Origin: Halorubrum sp. 2020YC2
GTDB taxonomy: Archaea > Halobacteriota > Halobacteria > Halobacteriales > Haloferacaceae
DNA: 64,000 nucleotides
Direction: 5' to 3'
NCBI RefSeq assembly: GCF_018623055.1
Contig: NZ_CP076019.1
Span: 2,852,001-2,916,000 of the forward strand
Shown piece after piece: positions 54,268 to 63,154 of this stretch; position 1 is the first letter of the stretch, and the number at the start of each line of letters is the position of its first letter. The position numbers and the translations under genes are program-made. The notes below the pieces were generated by a model, which did not search any database, was not told where the DNA came from, and saw nothing but the letters and a program-made list of their open reading frames with translations.

Positions 54268-55395
54268 ATGACGAACCACGATCACACGGAGACGGGAGTG
54301 GACCGGAGACGGTTCATCGCGAGCGCCGCCGCGGTCGGCGCGGTCGGGCTCGCGGGCTGTACGGGCGGGGAAACGGACGGCGGCGGCGCGGAGTCGTCGA
54401 TCGGACAGATCGGCTCCGGCCGCGAGGGGCGCGGGCTGCCGGGCGGCACGCCGGTCTCCGAGATGCCCGACCTCTCGGGCGAACTGACGGTGTACTCCGG
54501 CCGCAACGAGTTCCTCGTGGGACCGCTCGTCGAGTACATCGACGAGCAGTACCCCGACCTCGACCTGACGGTTCGGTACAACAGCTCCACCGACCACGTC
54601 AACTCGATACTCAACGAGGGCAACGGGTCGCCGGCGGACGTGTTCTACTCGGTGAACGCGGGGTCGCTCGGTGCCCTCGCGAGCGAGGGGCGCACGCAGG
54701 CGATCCCCGACGACGTGGCCGACCTGGTCCGCGAGGAGTTCCGGACCGACCAGTGGATCGGCACCTCTGGCCGCGCCCGGACGGTCCCGTACGACAGCGA
54801 CGAGTACGACGACGCGGACGTGCCCAGCGACATCATGGCGTTCCCAGAGGAGTTCGACGGCGACCTCGCGTGGGCGCCCTCCTACGGCTCCTGCCAGGCG
54901 TTCGTCACCGCGATGCGGAACCTCGAAGGCGACGAGGCCACCCGCGAGTGGCTCGAGGCCGTCGTCGACTCGGGGGCCACCGCGTACAACAACGAGTTCC
55001 GCGTCTGCGAGGAGATCGCGGACGGGAACGTCGACGCCGGCTTCACGAACCACTACTACATCCAGCGCGTCCTCGACGGGAGCCCGGACGCGGCCATCGA
55101 CACCGCCTTCACCGAGGGGGACGCAGGCGCGGTGTTCAACGTCGCGGGCGCCGCGATCGTCGACACCGCCTCGGACGTCGAACTCGCCGGGAACTTCGTC
55201 CGCCACCTGCTGTCGGCCGAGGCGCAGGACTACTTCGCGCGCTCGACGTTCGAGTACCCGCTCATCCCCGACGTGGAGCCGATAGGCGACCTCCCGACGA
55301 TCGACGAGTTGGACGTGCCGGACCTCGACCTGACGGAGCTGTCCGACCTGGAGGCGACCGTCGACCTGATGCGCGAGGCCGGCGTCGACATCTGA
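54268..55395 (+). CDS. Iron(III)-type ABC transporter solute-binding lipoprotein
   Basis: A 375-residue binding protein. Tat motif RRRF at 13-16, a hydrophobic stretch and lipobox LAGC with C31 indicate Tat export and lipid anchoring. The mature part (ELTVYSGRNEFLVGPLVEYIDEQYPDLDLTVRYNSSTDHVNSILNEGN) is like FutA/FbpA ferric-binding proteins. It lies 6 kb from the iron-type permease and shares its operator. The following GT39-like gene begins 13 bases after the stop, so both are likely one transcript. The ligand, ferric ion or chelate, is inferred. Confidence 0.88.
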   Translation: MTNHDHTETGVDRRRFIASAAAVGAVGLAGCTGGETDGGGAESSIGQIGSGREGRGLPGGTPVSEMPDLSGELTVYSGRNEFLVGPLVEYIDEQYPDLDLTVRYNSSTDHVNSILNEGNGSPADVFYSVNAGSLGALASEGRTQAIPDDVADLVREEFRTDQWIGTSGRARTVPYDSDEYDDADVPSDIMAFPEEFDGDLAWAPSYGSCQAFVTAMRNLEGDEATREWLEAVVDSGATAYNNEFRVCEEIADGNVDAGFTNHYYIQRVLDGSPDAAIDTAFTEGDAGAVFNVAGAAIVDTASDVELAGNFVRHLLSAEAQDYFARSTFEYPLIPDVEPIGDLPTIDELDVPDLDLTELSDLEATVDLMREAGVDI

Positions 55396-55408
55396 CGCCT
55401 CTCGCCCC

Positions 55409-57664
55409 GTGTCGTCCCGCTTCGACTCGTCGCTTCCCGTGCGGCTCGCGGCCCGGTCCCGGCAGCGACTCGCCCGCGCCGATCGGGTGACCGCGGCCGC
55501 GGTCTGCGTCTCGCTGGCCGCCGGGCTCCTGACGTTTACCGTCGCCGCGACGCTGTTCTCGCACCACTCCGCGAACCACGACGAGGGCGTCTACCTCACG
55601 CAGGCCGCGCTCCTCTTAGGCGGCCAACTGGAGTTCCACGCCGGCGCGCTCGCGGACGCCGTCCACCCGTGGTTCTTCGTCGAGGACGGCGGCCGGCTCT
55701 ACCCGAAGTACAGCCCCGTCCCGGCGGCGACGTACGCGATATCGATGGCCCTCTTCGACGAGCCGCGGGTGACGCTCGCGGCGATCGCCGCGGGCAACGC
55801 CGCGCTCGTCTACCTGCTCGGCGCGACGACCGCCGGCCGGCGGGCGGGTCTCGCGGCGGCCGTCCTGTTCGCGGCGTCACCGATGGCGATCCTGACGGGC
55901 GCCGCGTTCCTCCCGTACGCGCCCACGACGTTCTTCAACCTCCTGTTCGCGGTCGCGTACCTCCGGAGCGTCCGCGACGGGTCGACGGCGGCCGCCGGGG
56001 TCGCGGGCGTCGCCGTCGGGGTCGCCTTCTTCGCGCGCCCGTTCACCGCGGTGCTGTTCGCGCTCCCGTTCATCTGTCACGCGCTGTGGCGGGTGGGGTC
56101 GGCGGTCGCGGCCGAGGGGCTGGGGAGCCTGAAGCGCTCGTCGCTCCCCGGTCCCGTCCGGAGACACGGACTGACGGCGCTTTTCGGAACCCTCTTCGTC
56201 GGCGTGACGCTCGCGTACAACCTCCGGATCACGGGGTCGCCGCTCACCTTCCCGTATCAGGCGTTCGCGCCCATGGACGGGCCGGGCTTCGGTCAGCGCC
56301 GCATCCTCGGCCACTCGGTCGAGTACACGCCCGCGCTGGCGCTGGAATCGAACGGTTACGCGCTGCGGGAGCTGGCGACGCGGTGGGTCGCGGGCGGGCC
56401 GCTCGGGACGCTGCTCGCGCTCGTCGGCGGCGCGCTCGCGGTCCGGCGGTGGCGCGCGCGCGCCGACCTCGCGGGCGGGTCTTCCGAGGCCGCTCCCGGC
56501 GGTTCTCCGTCGCTCCGGCGGCTCGCTGCGCTGCTCCTCGCCGGCGTCGTCGTCGCGGTCGTCGTCGGGAACCTGTTCTTCTGGGGGACGCACAACGCGC
56601 TCGCCGACCTCTCGGACCCGACCGACGGGCTGGCGTCGCTGTTCGGTCCCTTCTACCACTTCGACCTGCTCGTCCCGCTGTCGGTGTTCGGGGGAATCGC
56701 CGTCGCGGCCGCCGCCCGGGCGCTGCCGCGGCTTCGCGCCGCCCTCGCCGCGCGGACCGGCTCCGAGCGGAGCGCGCGGGTCGCGGTCGCCGTCCTCGTC
56801 GCCGTCGCCCTCGTCGCCGCGTCCGGCGCCGCGGTCGCGGCCGCGAGCGACCCGGTCGAGCGCAACGCGGCGGTCGACGCCAAACACGAGGCCGCGTACG
56901 CGCCGTTCGACGAGACGGAGTTCACCGACGCGCTGGTGTTCGTCCCCACCCCGTACGGCGAGTGGATCGCGCACCCGTTCCAGGGGCTCCGGAACGGGCC
57001 CGGACTCGACGGCGACGCGGTGTACGCGCTCGACCGCGACCCGGAGGAGGACTTCGCGGTCCTCGACGCCTACCCGAACCGGACGCTCTATCGGTACGGC
57101 TACCGCGGCGCGTGGACCGCGGACCCCGCGGACCGCGTCACGCCGAAGCTGGAGCCGATCGAGGTGCGCGACGGCTCGCGGGTGGACGCCGAGACGACGG
57201 TCGGGGTCCCGGAGCGCGTCGACAGCGCGCGGGTCCGCGTCGAGACGCGCCGCGGAGAGGGGCGCGCGGGGTACACCGTGACCGACCCCGAGGCCGGCGA
57301 GCCGCTCGCGGTCGAGTGGTCGGTCGGGAGCGACGGGGTTCGCCTGGCCGGCGCGCCGAACGGGTCGGCGTCGGTCGACCCCGCGGGCGACGTGGCGGTC
57401 CTCACCGTGACGCTGTTCGCGCCCGACGGCTCGACGTTCACCTACCGGCAGGAGGCGACGGTTCGGACCGACGACGACGAGGCGGTGGGAGGCGAGGCGG
57501 TAGGGAACGGGAGTACGGCGAACGTCGAGGTCGTCTGGCCCCCGGAGCGGTCGGTGTGTCGGCTCGTCACCGACTGCGGGAGCGAGGGAACGTACCTCTC
57601 CGACCAACCCGACGAACACGCCGAGTGGGTCGTCTTCGAAACGCGGGCCGAGGCGAGCGACTGA
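55409..57664 (+). CDS. GT39-like multi-span membrane glycosyltransferase
   Basis: A 751-residue protein with GTG start. About ten spans fill residues 25-480, and a soluble extracytoplasmic tail fills the remainder. An acidic NHDEGVYLTQAALLLGGQLEF motif near residue 57, just after the first span, resembles the catalytic Asp-Glu of GT-C enzymes such as GT39/ArnT. These use polyprenyl-phosphate sugars at the outer surface. It is probably co-transcribed with the binding protein under iron box 3. Its activity is inferred from fold only. Confidence 0.72.
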   Translation: MSSRFDSSLPVRLAARSRQRLARADRVTAAAVCVSLAAGLLTFTVAATLFSHHSANHDEGVYLTQAALLLGGQLEFHAGALADAVHPWFFVEDGGRLYPKYSPVPAATYAISMALFDEPRVTLAAIAAGNAALVYLLGATTAGRRAGLAAAVLFAASPMAILTGAAFLPYAPTTFFNLLFAVAYLRSVRDGSTAAAGVAGVAVGVAFFARPFTAVLFALPFICHALWRVGSAVAAEGLGSLKRSSLPGPVRRHGLTALFGTLFVGVTLAYNLRITGSPLTFPYQAFAPMDGPGFGQRRILGHSVEYTPALALESNGYALRELATRWVAGGPLGTLLALVGGALAVRRWRARADLAGGSSEAAPGGSPSLRRLAALLLAGVVVAVVVGNLFFWGTHNALADLSDPTDGLASLFGPFYHFDLLVPLSVFGGIAVAAAARALPRLRAALAARTGSERSARVAVAVLVAVALVAASGAAVAAASDPVERNAAVDAKHEAAYAPFDETEFTDALVFVPTPYGEWIAHPFQGLRNGPGLDGDAVYALDRDPEEDFAVLDAYPNRTLYRYGYRGAWTADPADRVTPKLEPIEVRDGSRVDAETTVGVPERVDSARVRVETRRGEGRAGYTVTDPEAGEPLAVEWSVGSDGVRLAGAPNGSASVDPAGDVAVLTVTLFAPDGSTFTYRQEATVRTDDDEAVGGEAVGNGSTANVEVVWPPERSVCRLVTDCGSEGTYLSDQPDEHAEWVVFETRAEASD

Positions 57665-57674
57665 TACGACGACC

Positions 57675-58045
57675 GCTTATAAATGACTGCCAGTAGATCG
57701 GCGGTCAACACCTCCAAAGCCCCAGCCGCTCGGTTATAACTAACTGACCGTGGATCGGCGGTCAACACCTCCAAAGCCCCAGCCGCGAGGCGGGCGCACG
57801 TTCGCTGCGCTCCTCGTCGCTCGTTTCACTCGCTCCTGCGGTGCTTACATCACCTGCGCCCGCCTCGCGGCTGCCCCTTTGAGTCCCACCCCGCACCGCA
57901 CAGCACCGCACCTCACGCCTCCCCAGCCTCGTCGGCCGCCCGTCGCTCCGCTCCGGGCGCCCGACTCCCTCGCGCGTGATCCTCGCGGCCGCCTCCGGCG
58001 GCCGCTCGCAGGCACGCGCCACCGCTGCGTTTATTTATAAATAGT
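57675..58045 (-). repeat. Structured intergenic repeat element, copy D
   Basis: This fourth copy lies between two convergent genes. Plus-strand order is two tandem 57-bp units (CACCTCCAAAGCCCCAGCC at 57709 and 57766), the 17-bp perfect stem 57782-57798 with 57855-57871, the core (CCCCTTTGAGTCCCACCC at 57874; CACCTCACGCCTCCCC near 57910), and hairpin 57931-57942/57954-57965 (11 of 12 pairs). The closing stem GCGCGTG (57972-57978) with CACGCGC (58013-58019) encloses GCGGCCGCC/GGCGGCCGC. TTTATAAATAG ends the element near 58040. Strand as inferred from copy B. Confidence 0.85.
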
Positions 58046-58151
58046 CGGCGCCGTCGCTCACGAGTGTACAAACGTCGCCGGCGGCGGTCTACTGTGCCCA
58101 CAGTATCTGTCCGGACCGCCGTCCGACGACTGTGTCGAGGGGGAAGCGCCC

Positions 58152-58958
58152 TCAGAAGCGCCGCAGCCGCTCTTCGAGGCAGACGGTGACGATCGACTTC
58201 GCGATGGCGGCGCCGCCGCCGATCGGGTCGAGTTTCGTCTCCCCGAGGCGCTCGGCGTACCGGATCGGGCGCTCGCGCACGTCGTAGCCGCGCATCAGCG
58301 GGCGGATCAGGAGTTCGGCGGAGAGACCGGTGTTCTCCGTCCAGCCGATCTCCTCGACCACGTCGCGGCGGTACGCCCGCATCCCGGTGGTAGTGTCGTG
58401 GACGCGCTCGCCCATCAGGAGGGAGGCGAGCGCCGCGAACGCGTGGTTGCCGAACCGGTTGAGCGCCGGCATCGCCTCGGCGCCGTGGTAGAGGCGGTCG
58501 CCGCTCACCACGTCCGCGCCGTCGTTGATCGCTTCGAGGAACTCCGGTAACGCCTCCATCGGGTAGGTGTCGTCGCAGTCGGTCGTGACGACGACCGGGC
58601 GGTCGGGCGTCAGGATCGCCTCGCGGACGGCGACGCCGTACCCCTGTGGCTCCTGTTCGATGACCCGCGCGCCGTGCTCGCGGGCGATCTCCGGCGTACG
58701 GTCCGAGGAGCCGTCGACGCAGACGACCTCGGCTCTCCCGTCGGTCACCTCGTCGATGTCCTCAAGCACCGTCGCGATGGCCTCCGCCTCGTTGTACGTC
58801 CCCATCACGACGCTGAGGTCGTCGAAGGTGTACGGTGCCGAGCCGTCGGCGGTCGCGTCCGCCTCGTCCGTCGCGTCGATTTCGTCCGTTGCGGCCGCCT
58901 CGCTGCCGTCCTCGACCGCGGCCGCCGAGCCGTTCGTCGCGTGCGCTGAGTCGCTCAT
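58152..58958 (-). CDS. GT2-family glycosyltransferase, dolichyl-phosphate sugar synthase-like
   Basis: A 268-residue cytoplasmic glycosyltransferase. The GT-A fold shows LSVVMGTYNEAEAIATVLEDI, VVCVDGSSDRTPEI, the TTDCDDTYPMEALPEFLEAI metal-binding acidic motif and SGDRLYHG. It would make polyprenyl-phosphate glucose or mannose, the donor for a GT39-like enzyme. Alternative ATGs at 58967 and 58979 exist; I chose MSDSAHAT. An acidic Ala/Asp extension of about 45 residues is present. Iron box 4 lies 33-48 bases upstream. Confidence 0.88.
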   Translation of the reverse strand: MSDSAHATNGSAAAVEDGSEAAATDEIDATDEADATADGSAPYTFDDLSVVMGTYNEAEAIATVLEDIDEVTDGRAEVVCVDGSSDRTPEIAREHGARVIEQEPQGYGVAVREAILTPDRPVVVTTDCDDTYPMEALPEFLEAINDGADVVSGDRLYHGAEAMPALNRFGNHAFAALASLLMGERVHDTTTGMRAYRRDVVEEIGWTENTGLSAELLIRPLMRGYDVRERPIRYAERLGETKLDPIGGGAAIAKSIVTVCLEERLRRF

Positions 58959-58990
58959 TACCCGCATCTCCGTTCGCACCCACTTGAGTT

Positions 58991-59006
58991 TTTAGGTTTA
59001 CCTAAA
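58991..59006 (-). promoter_or_regulatory. Iron-box palindrome 4
   Basis: TTTAGG-TTTA-CCTAAA (plus-strand reading) lies 33-48 bases upstream of the GT2 start on the minus strand, in the 65-base gap after the GMC gene's stop. It serves the GT2 gene. It is nearer the TATA position than the others, which lie 4-11 bases from their start codons. Confidence 0.72.
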
Positions 59007-59023
59007 ATAATGGTGGCCGGCCG

Positions 59024-60679
59024 TCAGGACTCGTCGTCGAGCCAGTCGGCCACGTCGTCCCCGACGCGCAGGGCGAGCGCGGCGATGGTGAGCGTCGGGT
59101 TCATCGCGCCGCTCGTCGGGAAGACGGAGCTGGAGGCGATCCAGCAGTTGCCGAGGTCGTGGGTCCGGCAGTCGGCGTCGACGACGCCCGCCTCGGGGTC
59201 GTCGCTCATCCGCGTCGTCCCCATGTGGTGGTAGGCGGGACCGGTGGCGTCCGGGCCGGCGACCCACTCCACGTCGGCGCCGAGCTCCTCTAAGACCTCG
59301 ACCTGAATCTCGTTGGCGCGTTCGATCGTGTCGAGCGCGCGGTCTCCGACGGTCCACTCGATCCGCGGGACCGGGTTCCCGCGGTCGTCGGTGCGGTCGT
59401 CCGCGAGCGTCACGCGGCTGTCGGCGTCGGGGAGCTGCTCGACGAGGCCGCCCATCGCGACGTGGTTGCCGTACTCGTCGCGCAGTCGGTCGCGGAGCGG
59501 GTCGCCCCAGTCGTCGCCGGTGAGGGCCGACTCCACCGGCGAGGGCCCGGCGTAGTTGAAGAACTCCAGCTTGAACGGGGCCTGCTCCTCGTCGGCCTCG
59601 TCGTAGAACTGGTCGCAGGCGCTGGTGTAGAAGCCGACGTGGTTCTGTCTCGTCTCCTCGTCGAGCGTGCCGCCCGCGCCCGCGAACAGGTGGTCCATGA
59701 AGAACTCCCCGACGTGGCCGCTCCCGTTCGCGAGGCCGTCCGGGTAGCGGTCCGACGCCGAGAGGAGCAGGAGCCGCGGCGTCTCCACGCCCCCCGCGGC
59801 GACGACGAACGCGTCCGCCTCCTGCCGGTGCCGCTCCCCGTCCGGCGTCGCGTAGACGGCCGCGGTCACCCGGTCGTCGCCGTCGTGTTCGAGGCGCTCG
59901 ACCGGCGCGCGGTCGATGACCGTCGCGCCCGCCGCCTCCGCGCGCTCGACGTGGACCGTCGCGTCGTACTTCGCCCCGCTCGGGCAGACGGGCTGGCAGG
60001 TCCCGTAGCCGACGCAGGGCGACCGGTCGTCGTACGGCTCGGAGTTGCGCGCGTTCGGCACCGAGTGCATGTCGATCCCCAGCGACTCGCAGGCCTCCGC
60101 GAAAAGCGAGTCGCTGTAGGAGGGCTCGAACGCCGGCATCGGGTGCGGCTCCTCGCGGGGCGGCGCGTAGGGGTTGTCCGAGGCGCCGGCGACGCCCAAC
60201 TCGCGCTCGGCCTCGGCGTAGTAGGGCCGGAGGTCCGCGTAGCCGACGGGCCAGTCGGCGCCGACGCCGCGCTCGCTCGCGGAGTCGAAGTCGTCCTCGT
60301 GGAGCCGCATCACCATCCCCTGCCAGTGCAGCGTCGACCCGCCGACGCCCTTCACGCGGGCGTGGTTGAGGGGGTACGAGCGGTCGCCGGCGTTCTCGTG
60401 GGCGTCGCGCGCGCCGCCCACGTCCCAGACGTCCGGGCGGTCGTAGGCGGGCCGGATCGCCCGCTCCTGCCTGGCGAGCCGGTCGGCGGGGTCGAACCGC
60501 GGCCCGGCGTCGAGGACCACCACGTCGCGGTCGCCGGCAAGCCGGTCCGCGACGAGCGCCCCCGCGGGACCCGCGCCGACGACGCAGACGTCGACGTCGG
60601 GGACCGGCGTCCGGTCGACGCCGCGCGTCCCGTCGCCGGCGGCCGAGCGCCCGTCGCCTACGCTCTCGGCGCCGCTCAT
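59024..60679 (-). CDS. GMC-family FAD oxidoreductase
   Basis: A 551-residue flavoprotein of the glucose-methanol-choline family, oxidising an alcohol or sugar hydroxyl. FAD motif DVCVVGAGPAGALVADRLAG lies near residue 31. The Cys-rich GYGTCQPVCPSGAKYDA near residue 220 and the C-terminal GPAYHHMGTTRM and NPTLTIAALALR are visible, the latter with the active-site His-Asn pair. Such subunits pair with a gluconate-2-dehydrogenase gamma-type Tat protein, encoded here in an ATGA overlap upstream. The electron acceptor gene is absent. Confidence 0.9.
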   Translation of the reverse strand: MSGAESVGDGRSAAGDGTRGVDRTPVPDVDVCVVGAGPAGALVADRLAGDRDVVVLDAGPRFDPADRLARQERAIRPAYDRPDVWDVGGARDAHENAGDRSYPLNHARVKGVGGSTLHWQGMVMRLHEDDFDSASERGVGADWPVGYADLRPYYAEAERELGVAGASDNPYAPPREEPHPMPAFEPSYSDSLFAEACESLGIDMHSVPNARNSEPYDDRSPCVGYGTCQPVCPSGAKYDATVHVERAEAAGATVIDRAPVERLEHDGDDRVTAAVYATPDGERHRQEADAFVVAAGGVETPRLLLLSASDRYPDGLANGSGHVGEFFMDHLFAGAGGTLDEETRQNHVGFYTSACDQFYDEADEEQAPFKLEFFNYAGPSPVESALTGDDWGDPLRDRLRDEYGNHVAMGGLVEQLPDADSRVTLADDRTDDRGNPVPRIEWTVGDRALDTIERANEIQVEVLEELGADVEWVAGPDATGPAYHHMGTTRMSDDPEAGVVDADCRTHDLGNCWIASSSVFPTSGAMNPTLTIAALALRVGDDVADWLDDES

Positions 60680-61242
60680 CGCGGCCCCCGCCGATAGCTC
60701 TCGGCGCCGCCCGGGTGCCCCTGCGGGTTCTCGATACCCACCAACTCCCCGCCGGTCGGGGAGGCGTACAGCGCCAGCAGCAGTTCGTTGACGACGTAGT
60801 AGCGGACCCGCTCGGCGGTCGTCCCGTCGGGGTCCTCGTCGGCCTCGTCGGCGCCGACCTCCCGGAGGAGCCGGTCACGGTCGGCGGGGTCGAGGTCGAC
60901 GACGGGCGCGCCGTGCCACGAGTTCGCGAGGTGGTTCAGCTCCGCGACCGCCTCGCGGAGCCCGGTCGCGTGCGCCGAGCCGTCGAGCCGTCCCGCGAGG
61001 AACCCCTCGACGAACTCGTCGACGCCCGTGACGTCGGACGGGTAGACGACCGACGCGACGGCGGTCAGGGTCTCGCGGACCGTCTCGTCGCCGGTCGACG
61101 GCTCGTCCGCGGTCCCGTCCGCCCCGAGTTCCTCGTCGCCCTCGCGGCCGCGGTCCGCGGCGAACCGCGCGCCGAGCGCGACCCCGCCGCTCGCGCCGAG
61201 CGCGGCCAGCGCCGCCGCCGCGTCGCGCCGCGTCAGTTCCAT
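60676..61242 (-). CDS. Gluconate 2-dehydrogenase subunit 3 family protein (Tat-exported)
   Basis: A 188-residue protein beginning MELTRRDAAAALAALGASGGV, a Tat-like signal. Residues about 55-180 form the gamma-subunit fold that helps export of the FAD subunit (TAVASVVYPSDVTGVDEFVEGFLAGRL, then YYVVNELLLALYASPTGGELVGIENPQGHPGG). Its stop overlaps the GMC gene start, so both are coupled. The GMC protein lacks a signal and likely travels with this one across the membrane. Iron box 5 lies just upstream. Confidence 0.86.
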   Translation of the reverse strand: MELTRRDAAAALAALGASGGVALGARFAADRGREGDEELGADGTADEPSTGDETVRETLTAVASVVYPSDVTGVDEFVEGFLAGRLDGSAHATGLREAVAELNHLANSWHGAPVVDLDPADRDRLLREVGADEADEDPDGTTAERVRYYVVNELLLALYASPTGGELVGIENPQGHPGGAESYRRGPR

Positions 61243-61248
61243 GCGTTT

Positions 61249-61264
61249 TTTAGGCAACCCTAAA
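61249..61264. promoter_or_regulatory. Iron-box palindrome 5, divergent
   Basis: TTTAGG-CAAC-CCTAAA is 6 bases upstream of the minus-strand gamma-subunit start and followed by ACTAATATATCC, a TATA region readable for both directions. It could control the oxidoreductase pair and, about 128 bases away, the iron-type permease on the plus strand. Confidence 0.75.
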
Positions 61265-61391
61265 CTAATATATCCGTCGGAGCGCGGTCGGGGGCGCACG
61301 GGAGAGCGGCGACGACGCGCCGCCGCGACCGGATCGGAACCCCTAACGGCGGTTGCGTCCACCTTCCGACCGAGCGACCGCTTCCCGGACC

Positions 61392-63002
61392 ATGAGCCCG
61401 ATAACCCGGATCCGCGACCGGCTGACCGACGGGGAGGACCGACTACCGCTGGGGCTGACGCTGCTTTGCGCCGCCATCGCGGCGACGCTCGTCTTCCCGC
61501 TCGCGTGGCTCCTGATCGAGGCGGTCACCGTCGACCCCGTGCGCGCCGCGGACCTCACGCTCAGCGTCCGCACCGCGGAGACGGTCCTCAACAGCCTGCT
61601 GTTGATGATCGGCGTCACGACGCTGTCGATCGCGATCGGCGTCCCCCTCGCGTACCTCACCGCCCGGACGGACCTCCCCTTCCGTCGGTTCTGGGCGGTC
61701 GCGGCCGCGCTTCCGCTTGTCGTCCCGAGCTACGTCGGCGCCTTCTCGTTCGTCTCCGCGTTCGGGCCGCAGGGCGAGTTCCACGAGGTCCTCGCGCCCC
61801 TCGGGATCGAGCGGGTCCCGGAGATATACGGCCTCTCCGGGTCGATACTCGTTATCACGCTGTACACGTACCCGTACGTCTACCTGACGACGCGGGCCGC
61901 GCTGCTGTCGTTCGACACCACCCTGCTGGAGGCGGCGCGGACGCTGAACCACGGGCGGCTGGCGTCGTTCCGCCGGGTGACGCTGCCCGCGATCCGACCC
62001 GCCGTCGCCGCCGGCTCGCTGCTCGCGGCGCTGTACGCGGTCTCGGACTTCGGGACCCCCTCGATCATGCGGCTGTCGGTGTTCACCCGCCAGATCTACG
62101 TCGAGTACAACTCCTTCGGGAGCGACTACGCGGCGCTGCTCTCCTTGCAGCTGCTCGTCGTCGTCCTGTTCGTGCTCGCCTTGGAGTGGCTCGTCCGCTC
62201 GGACGCCTCCTCGCACGGCGACGACGCGGGCCGCACCGACGACCGGGTGTCGCTGGGGCGGCTGCGGTGGCCGGCGACGCTTTTGCCCGCCGGCGTCTCC
62301 GCCGTCGCGCTGCTCGTGCCGCTGTGGATCCTCGGGCTGTGGCTGGTCCGGTCGGAGTCGGGCCGCCGGCCCTCGATGGCCTTCGAGCCCGTTCAGGTGC
62401 TCAACTCCGTCTCCGTCTCCGCGGCCGCGGCGCTCGTCGCCGCGCTGGCGGCCATCCCCATCGCGTACTTCGCGGCCAACCACGACTCCCGGCTCGCGAC
62501 GCTGTTCGAGCGCTCGACGTACGTCGGCTTCGCGGTGCCCGGCATCGTGCTCGCCTTGGCGCTCGTCTACTTCGGCTCCGGCTACGCGCCGTGGCTCTAC
62601 CAGACGCTGCCCCTCCTTGTGTTCGCGTACGTCGTGCGGTTCCTCCCGCAGGCGGTCGGGTCGAGCCGGACCTCGATCCTTCAGGTGGACCCGCGGCTCG
62701 TGGAGGCGGGTCGGACGCTCGGGGAGTCCTCGATGGGGACGTTCAAGCGCGTGACGCTCCCGCTCACGCGCTCCGGTATCGTCGCGGGCGCCGCGCTGGT
62801 GTTCCTCACGACGATGAAGGAACTGCCCGTCACGCTGATCCTCCGTCCCTCCGGGTTCGAGACGATCGTCACCCAGATCTGGCGCGCGCAGGAGTCGGCC
62901 CTGTACCAGTACGCCGTGGTGCCGACGCTCATCCTCCTTTTCATCTCCGGGCTCTCGATGGTCGTCCTCCTCGCGCAGGAGGGCGGGCAAGAGGGGCTGT
63001 GA
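61392..63002 (+). CDS. Iron(III)-type ABC transporter permease (fused double domain)
   Basis: A 536-residue permease of the FbpB/SfuB type, two homologous six-span domains in one chain. EAA loops that dock the ATPase are EAARTLNHGRLASFRRVTLP near residue 180 and EAGRTLGESSMGTFKRVTLP near residue 437. The start at 61392 skips 13 unlikely residues. The matching ATPase gene is not present in this window. It would move ferric iron or a chelate delivered by the lipoprotein encoded at 54.3 kb. Confidence 0.9.
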   Translation: MSPITRIRDRLTDGEDRLPLGLTLLCAAIAATLVFPLAWLLIEAVTVDPVRAADLTLSVRTAETVLNSLLLMIGVTTLSIAIGVPLAYLTARTDLPFRRFWAVAAALPLVVPSYVGAFSFVSAFGPQGEFHEVLAPLGIERVPEIYGLSGSILVITLYTYPYVYLTTRAALLSFDTTLLEAARTLNHGRLASFRRVTLPAIRPAVAAGSLLAALYAVSDFGTPSIMRLSVFTRQIYVEYNSFGSDYAALLSLQLLVVVLFVLALEWLVRSDASSHGDDAGRTDDRVSLGRLRWPATLLPAGVSAVALLVPLWILGLWLVRSESGRRPSMAFEPVQVLNSVSVSAAAALVAALAAIPIAYFAANHDSRLATLFERSTYVGFAVPGIVLALALVYFGSGYAPWLYQTLPLLVFAYVVRFLPQAVGSSRTSILQVDPRLVEAGRTLGESSMGTFKRVTLPLTRSGIVAGAALVFLTTMKELPVTLILRPSGFETIVTQIWRAQESALYQYAVVPTLILLFISGLSMVVLLAQEGGQEGL

Positions 63003-63154
63003 GGGTCGGAGACGGCGGCACCGCGCCGCCACCCCGCGCTGCCACCCCACCGCGCTGCGTCGGCGGCCCGCGGCAGACTGACCACTCTCGGCTGTCAACT
63101 GTTCTGAACGGCGCACACGAGATCGCGATCGCGGGACCGACGGCGGAACGCGGG

